Shown: positions 46,673 to 58,422, counted from the first letter of the stretch. The stretch is 64,000 nt of DNA from Fragum whitleyi (GCA_948146395.1 OX411555.1:57040187-57104186), one strand, 5' to 3'. Numbers and translations are program-made. The notes: a model not told the origin generated them from the letters alone.

Positions 46673-48472
46673 TAGGGTTCTATTTGAAAATAAAGATTTT
46701 AGACTGGCTCTACCCCCTCTTATCTGGCCCCCTGCTTCTGTTTCTTCAGTTGTTAAAGCAATTTTACCCTAGTAGACTGAGCATCCCTGAGCGGCATCAA
46801 AGATATGCATTTGGCAGAAAATCATGTATTGGTGTACAAGTTTAAGTGAATGATTAAAGGTTAATTTTCTCTTTGCGTGTATAGAGAAAAACTTATCTTT
46901 TACCTCCCACTAAAGCTTGTGGCTAAAAACATATTTCTCCTGCTCAATTTTCCGACAAGAATCAACAGTTGAAAATTTCAAACTCATTGCTCCGAAATGT
47001 TCCGTGTAAGACATGCATTGTGTGTGCGCCTTTTAAAGGAGAGGTACTTTGATCGCTTTTTTTGTCAAAACGAATTCCTACAATTTGTAATTCCATTACA
47101 GTTCGGTATGGAATTCCACTCATATTGTTATGACTGTTATAAAACTAATTATGGTAATTTAAAAGAACCTGTTTGTTTCAATTATTTTTCTCTGAAATCC
47201 ATAATTGCCACAAGAGCCAACGAAACAATTGAGGAAGTTGTTAAAACTAACGTACGAAATTGCAAACGAATTTTAGTGTGATAATGTTGACGGTTTTTCT
47301 TTTTCTGGGAAAAAATACAAAAACTTTCCTTGTCACGTTAGAATGTCGGTAGCCAAAATATATATCTATGCACTCGTGATATCATAAATTAGTGTCATTT
47401 CGATCAATTTATTTTGAATTACATAAAACAAGTTATACGATGTTATAGGTCTAAATTAGAGCTAAAATAGCTTTTGCTTATAAGTGGTTTAAAGAGATGA
47501 AAATCACCGATTAAGGATTTCTTAGTAAAGAGGGCTGGTGATTTGATTTTGAAATTTGTGGCGCTTTTTGTTCCAGAATCGCAGGTGGTAAAATTGGTAC
47601 GTTTCTATCTAATGTCAAGGGCCCAGCCTAGTAATGTAAAAGAGGGCGTCCATGATAACAGTTAACTTCGTAGAAATTTAACTGAAACAATCTTTAAAAT
47701 GATGTAAAATAGCATTCAAACAAACCGTCTCATGACTATTTTCCTTCTTGTATGGTTTCTTTTTAAAGCCCCCCCCCCCCCCCCCCCCCTTAGTCTTTAC
47801 AAAAGAGTGTTCATGGGTATTTTTGCAATTCAATTTTATGCTTAAAACATTCTCTTAAATGGAATCCTGGTGACTCCCCGATTCGAAGTCTTAATAAAAT
47901 CCAATAGAAACGGGAATAAAGACGTCTTCTCCAATATTTCACCAAACAATAAAAGAATCCAGAATGAATTCTATTAGACAATTTCATGAACAGATTTTCT
48001 CCGAGAAATAAAATCCTATTGTGAAACTCTTCACTGCTACCATTCGGATTTAATCAATCAGTTTGAAATGAATAAACAAATAATTTAGCGACGTTTCCTT
48101 GCATTTTTCTTCACTTCACTTAATTGAATAAGAGTTTCTAAAACTAGAAGTTTCCTTTTTATTAGAGGATGATTTTTTGAATGTGTTTTTCGATGTGTTC
48201 CTGTAAATTTATTTAGAGTGGGGTTTTTCTGAATATTTAATGAAATAAAGCTTCAAGGAGACGTTAAAATAATTTTCAATAATTGGAGACGCGTTTAAAG
48301 AAACTCTCAGAAATTTGATGTGGGAAAGTCTTCTTTGAAAATCGTTTAAATAGAATATTTTTTGTGTCAAATTCATATTTCGCCAGAAATTCTTGTAACT
48401 GAGGTCCACAAACTACCTCCCTTTTTGACCTCCCTTCCCCTTACAGAAATCCTGGATCCGCTTCTGTTGACA
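46673..48472. other. No gene identified; C-run at 47769-47789
   Basis: A 94-codon frame (46997-47281) has no recognised domain. The 21-C run may be length-unreliable in the assembly. Confidence 0.4.
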
Positions 48473-48906
48473 TACAGTTAACGACATCGTGAAATTGACA
48501 TTTAACTCAATCAAAACCATTCTAAATCAATCAATCAGCGCTCCAATCCTTCATTCCAATCATTCAAATCGATAAAACGCTACAAATGACTAAAAAGTAT
48601 ACAACCAACAGCTACATTCAAAATAAAAACATACAGAAAAAATCGTGATTTCACTGACATAATTGAAATTGTTAGCGTCTGATAGGTTCTTGAAAAAATA
48701 GGAATAATTTTACAGAACTTTTAGGCATATTTTATTAAAGGGAGGTAATCAATATTGCTTATTTTGTTCATCCTGAACAAAATTTGCAATACTGGATTAC
48801 CTCCCATTGAATTCACTCAAAAGTCGCTCCACACATTCATTCAACCTCGTTCCAAAATCATTCCAAAATCATTCATCTTGTCAATTTCACGGTGTTGTTA
48901 ACTGTA
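48473..48906 (+). mobile_element. Tc1/mariner-like MITE, family A, best complete copy
   Basis: Ends are TACAGTTAACGACATCGTGA and CACGGTGTTGTTAACTGTA, inverted over about 28 bp. The centre is a long palindrome from GGGAGGTAATCAATATTG through TTTTGTTCATCCTGAACAAAA to ACTGGATTACCTCCC. No transposase. CAGT-type ends within TA fit Tc1/mariner; this is inference from the termini. Confidence 0.88.
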
Positions 48907-49508
48907 CTCCTAAAACGGCGGTGCGACTCGGACATTAACTATTTTCGAGTCACCTGCCATGCCAATTATGTTTATGACCACGGTGAGGATTTTGATTGAA
49001 CGTTAAATTTGATAGTTCTTTAAATACGAAAAGGAATTTGTTTCATTTTGCCAAATGTTGTAGGAACTTGTTTACATTGCCCACCAATAGCATTCTGTTG
49101 AAATGAATTATGAAACTAAAAAAAGTTTAATTTTAGCGAGGTATTCCAAAACTACATTTTCATTAGCCTCCTTGTCTAAAAACATGAACAAAGTGGTTTC
49201 AAATATAGACTAATCGCACGAGCACAAAGGAATTTTGCACTTTAAAGCTTTCTTTGTATTTTCTATTACAAAAGACGGAAATAATTAAATTGTAAATTGA
49301 AATATGATACTTGGCAAAATACTGGATCTATGTAAAAGTACAATTCGAAATAATTATTAGAACTTTTAAAGTGCATGATGAAAAATGTGTTTGGCCTTCA
49401 AATTAAAAAGTTATCTTCATATCCAACCTGTCTTAAGTGTGAACAAAGTTGGTCAATTCAATTGTGCACAAACATATTTAACTTATAAGCCATATGGTTT
49501 ATACTCGC
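48907..49508. other. No gene seen
   Basis: AT-rich unique sequence. Confidence 0.5.
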
Positions 49509-49620
49509 CCACGGTGCAAACTTTATGCCAATTATACCCGCTTTGCATGCAGATACACGTGAAAAGTTGGGTATAAATGACAAACAGTTTTCACCGTTTT
49601 GTCATCCTGAACGAAGGGTT
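49509..49620. repeat. Hairpin, diverged copy of 5662-5793
   Basis: CACGGTGCAAACTTTATGCC, ACCCGCTTTGCATG, then GTATAAATGACAAACAG and ACCGTTTTGTCATCCTGAAC. Confidence 0.75.
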
Positions 49621-49675
49621 GATGACATTGTCACTCATTACTCGTTAGTTACATATTATGGCATTGAATGAATTT

Positions 49676-49912
49676 TGACCCATCACGCGAAAAGGGGCCA
49701 TTTTTGAAGTGCGAAAATTGTCGATCTTAAACAGACTGCGCGGGCTGCGCAGGCTGTTTAAGGTAGACACTTTTCCCTTTCTGTATATATTCTGATTATA
49801 TAAAAGTTCATTCTACTATCGTATATGATCACTTATTGAATATGAACTCCGATTGATCTGCGCAAGATCCAATATCTTTTATAAAATTTTATGTTACGGA
49901 GTTCTCAGATGG
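49676..49912 (+). mobile_element. Family T MITE, right end incomplete
   Basis: GACCCATCACGCGAAAAGGG at the left, hairpin CAGACTGCGC/GCGCAGGCTG, right segment TTACGGAGTTCTCAGATGG, where the terminal GACGGGTCAC part is lost. Confidence 0.75.
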
Positions 49913-50048
49913 TTATTCGCGATGCGGATCGCAATTATTCCTTTCCCATGAACAGATCCTGGTATGGTCAGGCCCGTGCTCACGTGCTTCTGAGATCAGT
50001 ACTAGCCTTCACAACTGATTCGCATCAAATAAAAGCGTGCAACAATGA

Positions 50049-50271
50049 TTGTTGGTTGAATGGAGTTTTACGCCGCTTTCAACAGTTATTCCAGTTATAT
50101 CGCGACGGCTGGAGCACCCAGCGATGGAATCCTGGCATTTCTCTCACCAGTACTACTATCATTTCCTTTCCTAGCCTCCAGCTGCTATCTCACAAAGGTC
50201 TACGATCAACCAATTGGCGAGAGACAAATAGTCGGAAAGAATGAGTGCCGTCGTCGACGATCGAACACGGT
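50049..50271 (-). mobile_element. SINE, head truncated, with 12-bp target duplication
   Basis: On the plus strand it begins near TTTTACGCCGCTTTCAACAG and runs through TAGCCTCCAGCTGCTATCTC to a piece of the tRNA-like B-box region (GACGATCGAAC). GTGCAACAATGA flanks it at 50037-50048 and 50272-50283. Its open frames are by-products. Confidence 0.85.
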
Positions 50272-50387
50272 GTGCAACAATGAATAGTACGAGTTTTGGA
50301 CGCCAATGAGAAAAAATATCTAACCACCTTGCTAAATATTTGTTCTTGATGTTATTAGAAGCTAGAAGAAAAAGATCTGATATTTCG

Positions 50388-51303
50388 TATAGTCCGTTTG
50401 ACTTCTATAAGGACCAACCTTTTCATCAATTACATAAAATTGCGTTTGAATTAATGATTTGTATGTAGTAAAATCTTAATTTCAGCTTAATACCATTCCA
50501 AAAATATTTTTTGAAAATAAAATGATTTCAAAATAATGATTTTGTCTATCTAGTTAATGTTAATATTTTCGCATTATCCGTTCTTAAACACGAGGGGTGA
50601 TGGAGGCTGTTCAATAGTAGGAAAATGTCAACATATATAGTAAAAACACGTGGTTTTATACTAAACTTTTGACAGATGAAATGTCCATTATTCCTTATTT
50701 GGACATGCTAATTAGCATATCGACGGTCACGTCATCTTAAACTTAAATAGCACGTGATTTTTACCGTTAGTACTCGCCTTTTCATCAAGTTTTCCTCGTG
50801 AAATTCCCAACAACTTCGTTTAATAATGCTTTTTGATTGGTCTTAACATGTAAATATAGGGTTCATCTCAGAATGAATAAAAACAATAATCAATTATCTG
50901 GTCAAACAGTTTCTGAAGATAGAGAGAATATACACAGATTTGATATCCAACGGTAGCAAAAATCTTAGACAAACTTAATTATATTGAAAAACTCGATTTT
51001 ATAGTAATACTATTCACTTAAAATTTTACTCTTTTGACTCGGCCCCTATGCAAATCAGTACTATTTTTGGTTATACAATTCGCTGTGCCGTTTAATACAG
51101 TAACAAGTAGGTATGAAATGCTGAAAGTTAACATGTAGACGGACGTACAAAATCATTATTTTATATTCAAAAATTCTGAAAAACAGAATTCGTCATGGTA
51201 TTAGCTGGAAAAAATGATATGGCAAGAAAAATATGCGTTTCATAATTTAATTTCTGAGATTTTCAGAGAAATGTTGGTCCATATAGAAGTCAAACGGACT
51301 ATA
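50388..51303. mobile_element. 916-bp element with about 36-bp terminal inverted repeats
   Basis: Left end TATAGTCCGTTTGACTTCTA then TAAGGACCAAC; right end GTTGGTCCATATAGAAGTCA then AACGGACTATA. Outer TATA fits a TA target duplication. No ORF spans it, so it is non-autonomous. Only one copy is in the window. Confidence 0.85.
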
Positions 51304-51644
51304 TGATTAAATGTGTTGCGTATATGGTTGAAAGCACAAAACTCATACATCTGAAATAACTTAGAGATTTCCATGATGTAAATGCCGGTGCAAATAACTA
51401 ACACAAAATGCAGGGAATTTGTCGTTCAACATGTTACCTCGCATTGTTTTCCCCGTGTGCCATATGTTGTTTAAAATGCAAGAAAACATGCCATGTCTAA
51501 CAACAATATTTGCATTTTGAAGCAAAACAAATTAGCGAGCATCTGATAAGTAAAACGCGATTTTCTACGGTGTACCATTCGGGACTTTAAAAGGCTGAAG
51601 TGACTGTTTTCATCAAAGGATTTTGGTCAGTTGTTAGAATATAT

Positions 51645-51850
51645 GTAACCCGTCAGGCAAAAAAGGACCATCTGGGTAGCGCGTAAAAAGTCGACCCGGC
51701 TAGACTGCGCGAAATGCTCCGACTAACTAGGGTCGAAACTTTTCATACTTGGCTGATTTATGAATATAGGATTGCCTTCCAGTATGAGAATTTTTGAAAT
51801 CGGACTTTCGGCTGACCTCCATTGAAAACAATCTCTTTTTCAATTGTCTA
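51645..51850 (+). mobile_element. Family T MITE
   Basis: GTAACCCGTCAGGCAAAAAA then GGACCATCTGGGTAG; hairpin core AGACTGCGCGAAATGC. The right terminus is replaced by the next copy. Confidence 0.7.
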
Positions 51851-51852
51851 TT

Positions 51853-52095
51853 ATACGCCGCCAGGCGCAAAGGGACCAGACGGGTAATGCGAAAAGGTGT
51901 CAGTCATGGTCAGTTTGCGTGGGGTGCGTAGGCTGTCCAGGATCAGCACTTTTCGCTTTCTGAATCTTGAATAGTCATTCTACCTTCCCGTGCAAGAAAT
52001 TTTGAAATAAGATGTAAGGTTAGCTTTTACTGGACCCAATACCTATTTATTTAACGAAACACCCAAGTGGGCCCTTTACGCGTGAAGAGTCACAT
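51853..52095 (+). mobile_element. Family T MITE, tandem neighbour
   Basis: CGCCAGGCGCAAAGGGACCA to GTGGGCCCTTTACGCGTGAA then GAGTCAC. Two family members lie head to tail, which also occurs at 27068-27518. Confidence 0.75.
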
Positions 52096-52099
52096 ATAC

Positions 52100-53204
52100 A
52101 TATATATTTTAGCATATGCTAATATCAGTCTGAAATAATTACCATTTAAGGCAACTAATTAGTCCTCTAAGTATATAATAGACATGTTTCTGTCTTAGAA
52201 CGGGGATCTTATTGCAAATTTTTAATGTATGTGCTCAAACAAAAGTGCACGTGTAATATGATTTCGGATAAAATGTATTAATGTATCAGGTTTGATAGTG
52301 ATGCGAATGCCTTCTCCATAGTTTTTTTTAATTTGAAAGGAATTTGTGCTTTTCGGATTATAAAACAACATGTAAAAAAGTCTGCATAACTACTCAATGC
52401 GTACAATTCTTAGCTTAGCTCTTGTGCACTCAACGGCAAATAATTGCTGCAAACTCAGCTCTTGGAAACAGTATAGACATAGATTAGTCTGCACAAATGT
52501 GCATCATGATTTTGGTCTACATTGAATGCCTTTAACTAAATAATTGTGGGGATAAACTTGAGTCAGACTGGTCACAATATCAAAATCAAATGCCTGAAAG
52601 GCCTGAAATGCAGTCAGAATTGACCAATGCAAAGGTGATTGGAAAATTACATTTTGAATAAAGAAAGGTTAAGATCTCCGTCCTTCTACTCCTACCACGA
52701 CCTCCTGGATAGATACCCGATTGATCCCTGAAGTACGGACTATTTTTTCAAATGCTCATGCGAAAGTTAGACTTTGAAATTTCTGATTCTACGCTTTAAG
52801 AGTTTGTAAATCTAAATCAGCACACTTGATCTCATCTATTGGAAAGTCAATAATATTATATTTGACCATGTTACTACGATCTTTTTTGCAGTAGAAGCAC
52901 TTGCCATGTTCAATATATACAAATGTGAAAAATTTATTGCAACCCGACAATAGTTTCAATACTTATTCTCTCGGACGAGTGTTTGAAAGGATAAGATCTA
53001 TTTTTCACGAGGTAGGATCCGTTTAATAGTCTCCTGTCTTAAAATCCTGTCAGGTACCCTATGCAAATCAGGCATTGGGTGTCTGCTTAAAAAGGCTTTT
53101 TGTTTGAAACGATATAAAATGTGCAAGTTGAGGGTGAAGAAACGTTCAAATCAGTAGTTATCTACTGAGCGCTCGGTCCTGAAAAATCAGTTAGGAATGG
53201 CATA
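52100..53204. other. No gene seen
   Basis: AT-rich unique sequence without long frames. Confidence 0.5.
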
Positions 53205-53520
53205 TATATGATACGTACTTAAAGTATTGTATGAAAAAAAAATCTAACGAGGTTGGGAGAATTGAAAATTGTCGAGGCTCTGCCGAGACAATTATCAATT
53301 CTCACAACCGAGTTTGATATGTTTTCATTCAATACACTAAGTACGTATTATATTTATCTTATAACCTATATTTGTCTTGTTTTCGTCGGTGTTTCTAACT
53401 GAAATGCAAGTTTCTAATATAACCGCATTGTATCATTGTTCTAAAAATAACTATATGATATCATAAAAAATATCATACGGTGTGTTATCACACAGATATT
53501 TGTATAGTTACAAGACAAAT
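53205..53520 (+). mobile_element. Two-part foldback element P2, forward copy
   Basis: Palindrome from ATACGTACTTAAAGTATTGT to CAATACACTAAGTACGTATT with tip GGCTCTGCC, then the inner segment ATTTATCTTATAAC (53352) to GTTACAAGACAAAT (53507-53520). Confidence 0.88.
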
Positions 53521-53529
53521 GCGCATATT

Positions 53530-53740
53530 GTGCTCTCACTTCTGAGTGCTTGGTAACCGAGTGGTAAAGGCGCTTGACATGTGACATTAAGCCAACACGC
53601 CATGATTATGGCGAAATCTCTTCATGGCCAGCTCCAGTAAACCTAGCAGTTGCATTTGTTAGCAGTGAGTTTAAATGACTTAGGCCCTCTCAAAAAGGAA
53701 AAACAATAGGGTCGTGTTTTTGAGAGCCACTCTATTATCT
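53530..53740 (+). repeat. Spacer with a tRNA-like head (possible SINE fragment)
   Basis: GGTAACCGAGTGGTAAAGGC resembles the A-box side of a class II (Leu/Ser) tRNA. No B-box or acceptor pairing follows, so it is not a tRNA gene. It lies between two inverted P2 copies. Confidence 0.35.
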
Positions 53741-53759
53741 TTTTGCTATATATCGAATA

Positions 53760-54080
53760 TAATTTTTTTTTACAACTATTCACATATCCGTATGATAACA
53801 TCCCATATGATATTTTTTATGATATCTCATAGTTATTTTTAGAACAATAATATCATACAGTTTATTTTAGAAACTTGCATTTCAGTTAGAAACATCGACG
53901 AAAACCAGACAAATAGAGATTATAAGATAAATATAATACATACTAAGTGTATTGTATGAAAAAATATCTAACCCGGTTGTGAGAATTGATAATTGTCTCG
54001 GCAGAGCCTCGACAATGATCAATTCTCCTAACCTCGTTAGTTATTTTGTTCCATACAAAACACTAAGTACGTATTATATA
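53760..54080 (-). mobile_element. Two-part foldback element P2, reverse copy
   Basis: Inverted relative to 53205-53520: ATATCCGTATGATAACATCC and GATATTTTTTATGATATCTC precede ATTATAAGATAAATATAATA, then the palindrome with tip CTCGGCAGAGCCTCGA. Confidence 0.85.
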
Positions 54081-54501
54081 TATATAAATCAATCTCTATA
54101 TTACCTTGAACCTATGATAAACAAGACAAGAAATGTAGCTACTTTAAACACCATGGTGTATAAGAGAACAATCAATTTTTCATATAGATCAGTAATTAAG
54201 TTCCTTTGAAATGGGAGCTATAAAATATAATTACTATTAAGTATAATGTTTGTATTACTGTTATTTTGGCAGTTTAATCGACAATATCAAGACATATTTT
54301 TAATATTTATTGCCATTTCATAGAAGTTAAGACTTGGAAATGGATTGATATATCTTGAAGACTCTTGTTAGAAGATTGTAATCACAAATACATGGTGTTT
54401 TATACTCAAATGATAACACTATTATTAGTGAAATTACTTTAAATGTTTCAGCCGTTACTACTTGATATTACATTGGGAAAAGCTTTTAACAACATATACA
54501 T
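54081..54501. other. No gene seen
   Basis: AT-rich. Confidence 0.5.
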
Positions 54502-54864
54502 TACAGTTAGTAACATCGTGAAATTGGCACTCACGACGATCAAAACCGTTCTTAATTGCTCGCCCGAATCAATCAAAACGCTCCAAAATCATACGCAAAA
54601 AAATCAACAGCTACCTTCAAATTTCAAGTAGTTTAGAAAAATCTGCGATTTCATTGATTTTATTGAACTTTGTAAGCGTTTGGTTTGTTCTTGAAGAAAT
54701 AGGAAGCTATTTATAGACCATGTATGTATAGTTAATAAAAGGTAGGTCATTGGATTACCTCCCTTTTATTTCACTCAAAACTCACTCTACGCACTCATTC
54801 AATTTCATAACGAAATCATTCTTAAATAATTTACATTGTCAATTTCACAAGGTTCTTAACTGTA
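54502..54864 (+). mobile_element. Tc1/mariner-like MITE, family A, both ends
   Basis: TACAGTTAGTAACATCGTGA at the left and TTTCACAAGGTTCTTAACTGTA at the right (given as TTTCACAAGG and TTCTTAACTGTA). The central palindrome is partly deleted. Confidence 0.85.
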
Positions 54865-54962
54865 AAATAAAAAGAATAAAAAAAAATTAGTCTTATCCAG
54901 TGTATGTTGTATGTTTATATGAATATACGTTTAATTGGTAATCATCTAGCATATGTATTGTC

Positions 54963-55244
54963 TTTTTGTTTTGTTTGAATGGGTTTTACGCCGCTTTCAA
55001 CAATTTCGCAGTCATATCGCGGAGGTCGAAGCACCTAACAATGGATTCCTGGTATTTCTTTCACCTGTATTACCATTTCACCCTTCCTAGCCTCCGACTG
55101 CTATCTCACATAGGTTTACGATTATCTACTCATTGGTGAGAGACTTACGTCGGAAAGGATATTTGCCGCCACCGGGAATCGAACCCACAACTTCCAGATT
55201 GGAAGTCTTATACCTAACCAACTGGTTTATGGTGGTGGCCTGTC
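54963..55244 (-). mobile_element. tRNA-derived SINE, full-length, with 14-bp target duplication
   Basis: Reverse copy of the 10257 SINE. On the minus strand the tRNA-like head has ACCAGTTGGTTAGG and a perfect B-box GGTTCGATTCC, followed by CCCGGTGGCGGCAAATATCC. GCATATGTATTGTC flanks it at 54949-54962 and 55245-55258. Confidence 0.9.
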
Positions 55245-55258
55245 GCATATGTATTGTC

Positions 55259-55801
55259 ATTGGGTAATCTAATATCATTTCAAAAGCTGTAGAAATTACC
55301 CTTTTGTCGCTGACAAACGATCTTATCTTTGCAGAGCCAGCAGCCTTTCAGTACCTAAAAGTCACTTTTGTCAAAAGGAGATGTCGAATTTTGATGTCGC
55401 CTATCAGATAGTTAATTACGTAAATTAAAGCTCTGATAGCAGCCTCATTACCTACAAAAATCCTTATTGACCCAGGAGATATCTGTTGCAGACGACATCC
55501 TAGACAAAACTCGGTGTTATAAGACTCTTATTCAATGACAACTTGATTTAAAAGACGATAAACAATACATGACATTATGTGCCATTGATATGTGCAATCT
55601 GCTGCCTCATGCTCTCTCTGGCAACCGTGTGTTGCTTATAAAATTGCAAAAAAATCTTCTTTTTTTAAATTAGATAAATCTTTGTCTCATTCATTCTAGT
55701 CTTGGTGATATCTTGTGCGAAACATGATCATCAACTGTTCCAAAATAATGAATTATTAGCTTAAAATTTTTTTATAATTAAAAAAAAAGTTAAAATTTAG
55801 C
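55259..55801. other. No gene seen
   Basis: Nothing recognisable. Confidence 0.5.
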
Positions 55802-56670
55802 GTTTTTAGCTCCACTGGCTGAAAGCCACTGGGGCTATTGTCATGGCGTTGTGTCCGTCGTGCGTCCGTCCGTGCGTCCGTGCGTGCGGTCGTAAACTTT
55901 TTCTTTAAAAATCTTCTTCTCAGAAACTACTGGATGAATTTCAACCAAACTTCATAGGAATGATCCTTGGGTGACCCTCTTTCAAAGTTGTTTAAGAAAT
56001 TTTGATCCAATGAAAGACATAGGTTTAATGGGCGTGGCTAATTTCCAAATATGGTAAAAAGTGAGTTTTCTCAGATTTTAATTGATGGATACCAATGAAA
56101 TTTTACATGAATGATCCTTGAGTGACCCTTTATCAGTCTACCAAAAATTATTGTGATCGAATGAAAAATATGCATTTTATGGGCAGAAGTCATTTCTCTA
56201 TATATTATATAGTGGAAACTTTCAAAATAATTTTCTCAGAATGTAAGTGATGGATATCAACCAAATTTCACTGGAATGATCCTTGAGTGACCCTTTATCA
56301 GTCTACCAAAAATTATTGTGATCGGATGAAAAATATGCATTTTATGGGCGGAGGTCATTTCTCTATATGTTATATAGTGGAAACTTTGGAAATCATTTTC
56401 TCAGAATCTAACCAATGGATAACAACCAAATTTTACTGGAATGATCCTTGTGTGACCCTTTATCAGTCTACCAAAAATTATTGTGATCAGATGAAAATAT
56501 GCATTTTATGGGTGGATGTCATTTCTCTATATGTTATATAGTTGAATCTTTGAAAATCATTTTCAACATCAGTACAACCCAAATTATCTAAAAGTCTTGT
56601 CAAAACTTTTATTGCTTTACAAGAATTTCAAGCCTGTGGAGCAACTCAAGCCATTCATGGCTTTCTAGTT
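55802..56670 (+). mobile_element. Helentron-like non-autonomous element, copy 3
   Basis: GTTTTTAGCTCCACTGGCT with hairpin TGGCT-GAA-AGCCA (55816-55828), GTCCGTGCGT tract (55853-55890), then four core units with GAATGATCCTTGAGTGACCC and TTATCAGTCTACCAAAAATT. The 3' end has GTGGAG (56636), inverted to CTCCAC (55810), hairpin AAGCC-ATTCAT-GGCTT and TCTAGTT. The 5' stem differs from copy 1 by a paired change (GGCC/GGCC to GGCT/AGCC). Confidence 0.75.
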
Positions 56671-58355
56671 TCACGACGAATTAAGTACATGGGTCTGTCT
56701 TCTGTGAATCGCTTGAATTATTTCTTAATAAACGAAGTTAGATAAAAAGTCTTTCATTTTCATTAAGCTATTTTCTGAGACTATGACCGAGATTTGTTAT
56801 TGCGCGTTTTTCAACTGAAGCAACCTTTTCGACAAAAACGTTCTTTTTATCGCGATTTGTTAAAGCTTCTTTATTTGGAAGTTTAGAAAAATAAGGACGA
56901 GGCAAATCAGTGCCAGTGATAATGAGCTTAGCTTTCCCTCGGGGATAATTTGTCATTTTTCCTGAACTAAATCTGTAGATAATTGGGCAAATTCTTGCTG
57001 TAATCAATTGAAACCAAGGACTCCTTTTCTAGTGTTTACTGGCCCTAATATGGCCTAACTGCTTTTAACTCAACTCCACGAAAACTGCTCACATTTCTAC
57101 AAAACATATATGGACTTTTTCTCAGAAGGTTTCGTAAGTCAAAGGTGCTACTGTACTTCTAACAAATTAAATGCAAAATCAAATTGTTTTTTGAAAAGGT
57201 CTCTTCGTAAGTCCACAAATGAATAAAAAAGATATATAAATAAATGAAATTAGGTCTCGCAAAAGCGAAATGATTCAACTGTCTGTCTTAACGACTGCCC
57301 ACGCGTTATAAATCTTCTTTTGAGATTGAAAAAAATATACTCAAGAAAGGTTTCTCAAAACTGAAACCCAACATCTTCCGGCCTTTTTTGTAACGGATGC
57401 CTATACTTTAAGTTCATAGGGCTGATGAAAGTTACAAAAACGATTTAATTCAAAGCAGAATTTCACATTTTTCCCGTTTTCTACAATTAGCGTGTGACAA
57501 TTAGTATTTGTTAAACTGTTTTCACATTTCGTGTTGGTGTTTACTTGAATTTTCGTGGGGTGCTTGTGTATATGGTGTTTGTTTGTTTAGTGTGTGCTGT
57601 TTATATGCTTGTTCTATTGACTTTGAATGAATTCACGTTTTTCAATCGAAAATGTATACAATTAAAACGGATTTTGAATGAATTGTCAAGGAAGTCCACA
57701 CATTTTTTTGCAAAAATTGCTTCTGTTATAACAGTGTTTTTATCTTGTAAATTGGCATCATATGTGTAACAAAATGTTGAGAGAAGACAGAAAGGTTACC
57801 CTCTCCAGTTTTGGGTTTGTTACTCTAGATACGATATAAAAGATAATGGGGTCATTATATCTTTATTACATCTTTATTACATCTGGTGATTAAGAGGAAA
57901 AATGTTACGTTATACAATATTTGGATCATATGTCTTATTTTTATTGCACTTAATCAATATAGCCAGACAATGGTTTACTGTTGTCCGTGTGTATGTACAT
58001 TTGTATAAACCGATATAGGTATAGACATGTAAAATTAAGTGAGTGATCAAAGGTCAGTTTTGACATAGATCGCTCATTAAAAATGAAGATTTTGTTTTTA
58101 ATTGTTCACGAGAAGGCATGTGGGAAAATTCAATACTTACTTAATGTAGAAAAGCAATTTGTAAAATTTAATTTTCGTTTAGGGTCTGTTACATACATTT
58201 TTGTTCACAGGCCAACTTTCCGAAACATTGAAAAACATATTTGCTTTTTGAAATGTTTCGATGGTCGATTTGCGATCGTTGTTACTAGATGTGGAATTGA
58301 TCCCCCAAACTTCTTAAGAGTTCTAATAAGGTTTGTAAATCTTTTAAACTATATA
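56671..58355. other. No gene identified
   Basis: Frames at 56768-57007 (minus), 57545-57769 and 58083-58376 (ATG start, 97 codons) show no recognisable domain. The second is hydrophobic near its start but also lies in T-rich DNA. No support for real genes. Confidence 0.35.
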
Positions 58356-58422
58356 TGCGTGCAAAGCAGGGAATAATTGACAAACAATTTGCACCGTTTT
58401 GTCATCCTGAACGCAGAGCTCG
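58356..58422. repeat. Right arm of the 5662-type hairpin
   Basis: GCGTGCAAAGCAGGGAATAA, ACAAACAATTTGCACCG, TTTTGTCATCCTGAACGCAG. Confidence 0.75.

Noticed and set aside
49891..50287. 117- and 75-codon plus-strand frames
   Set aside because: They lie inside an inverted SINE copy and reflect its sequence.
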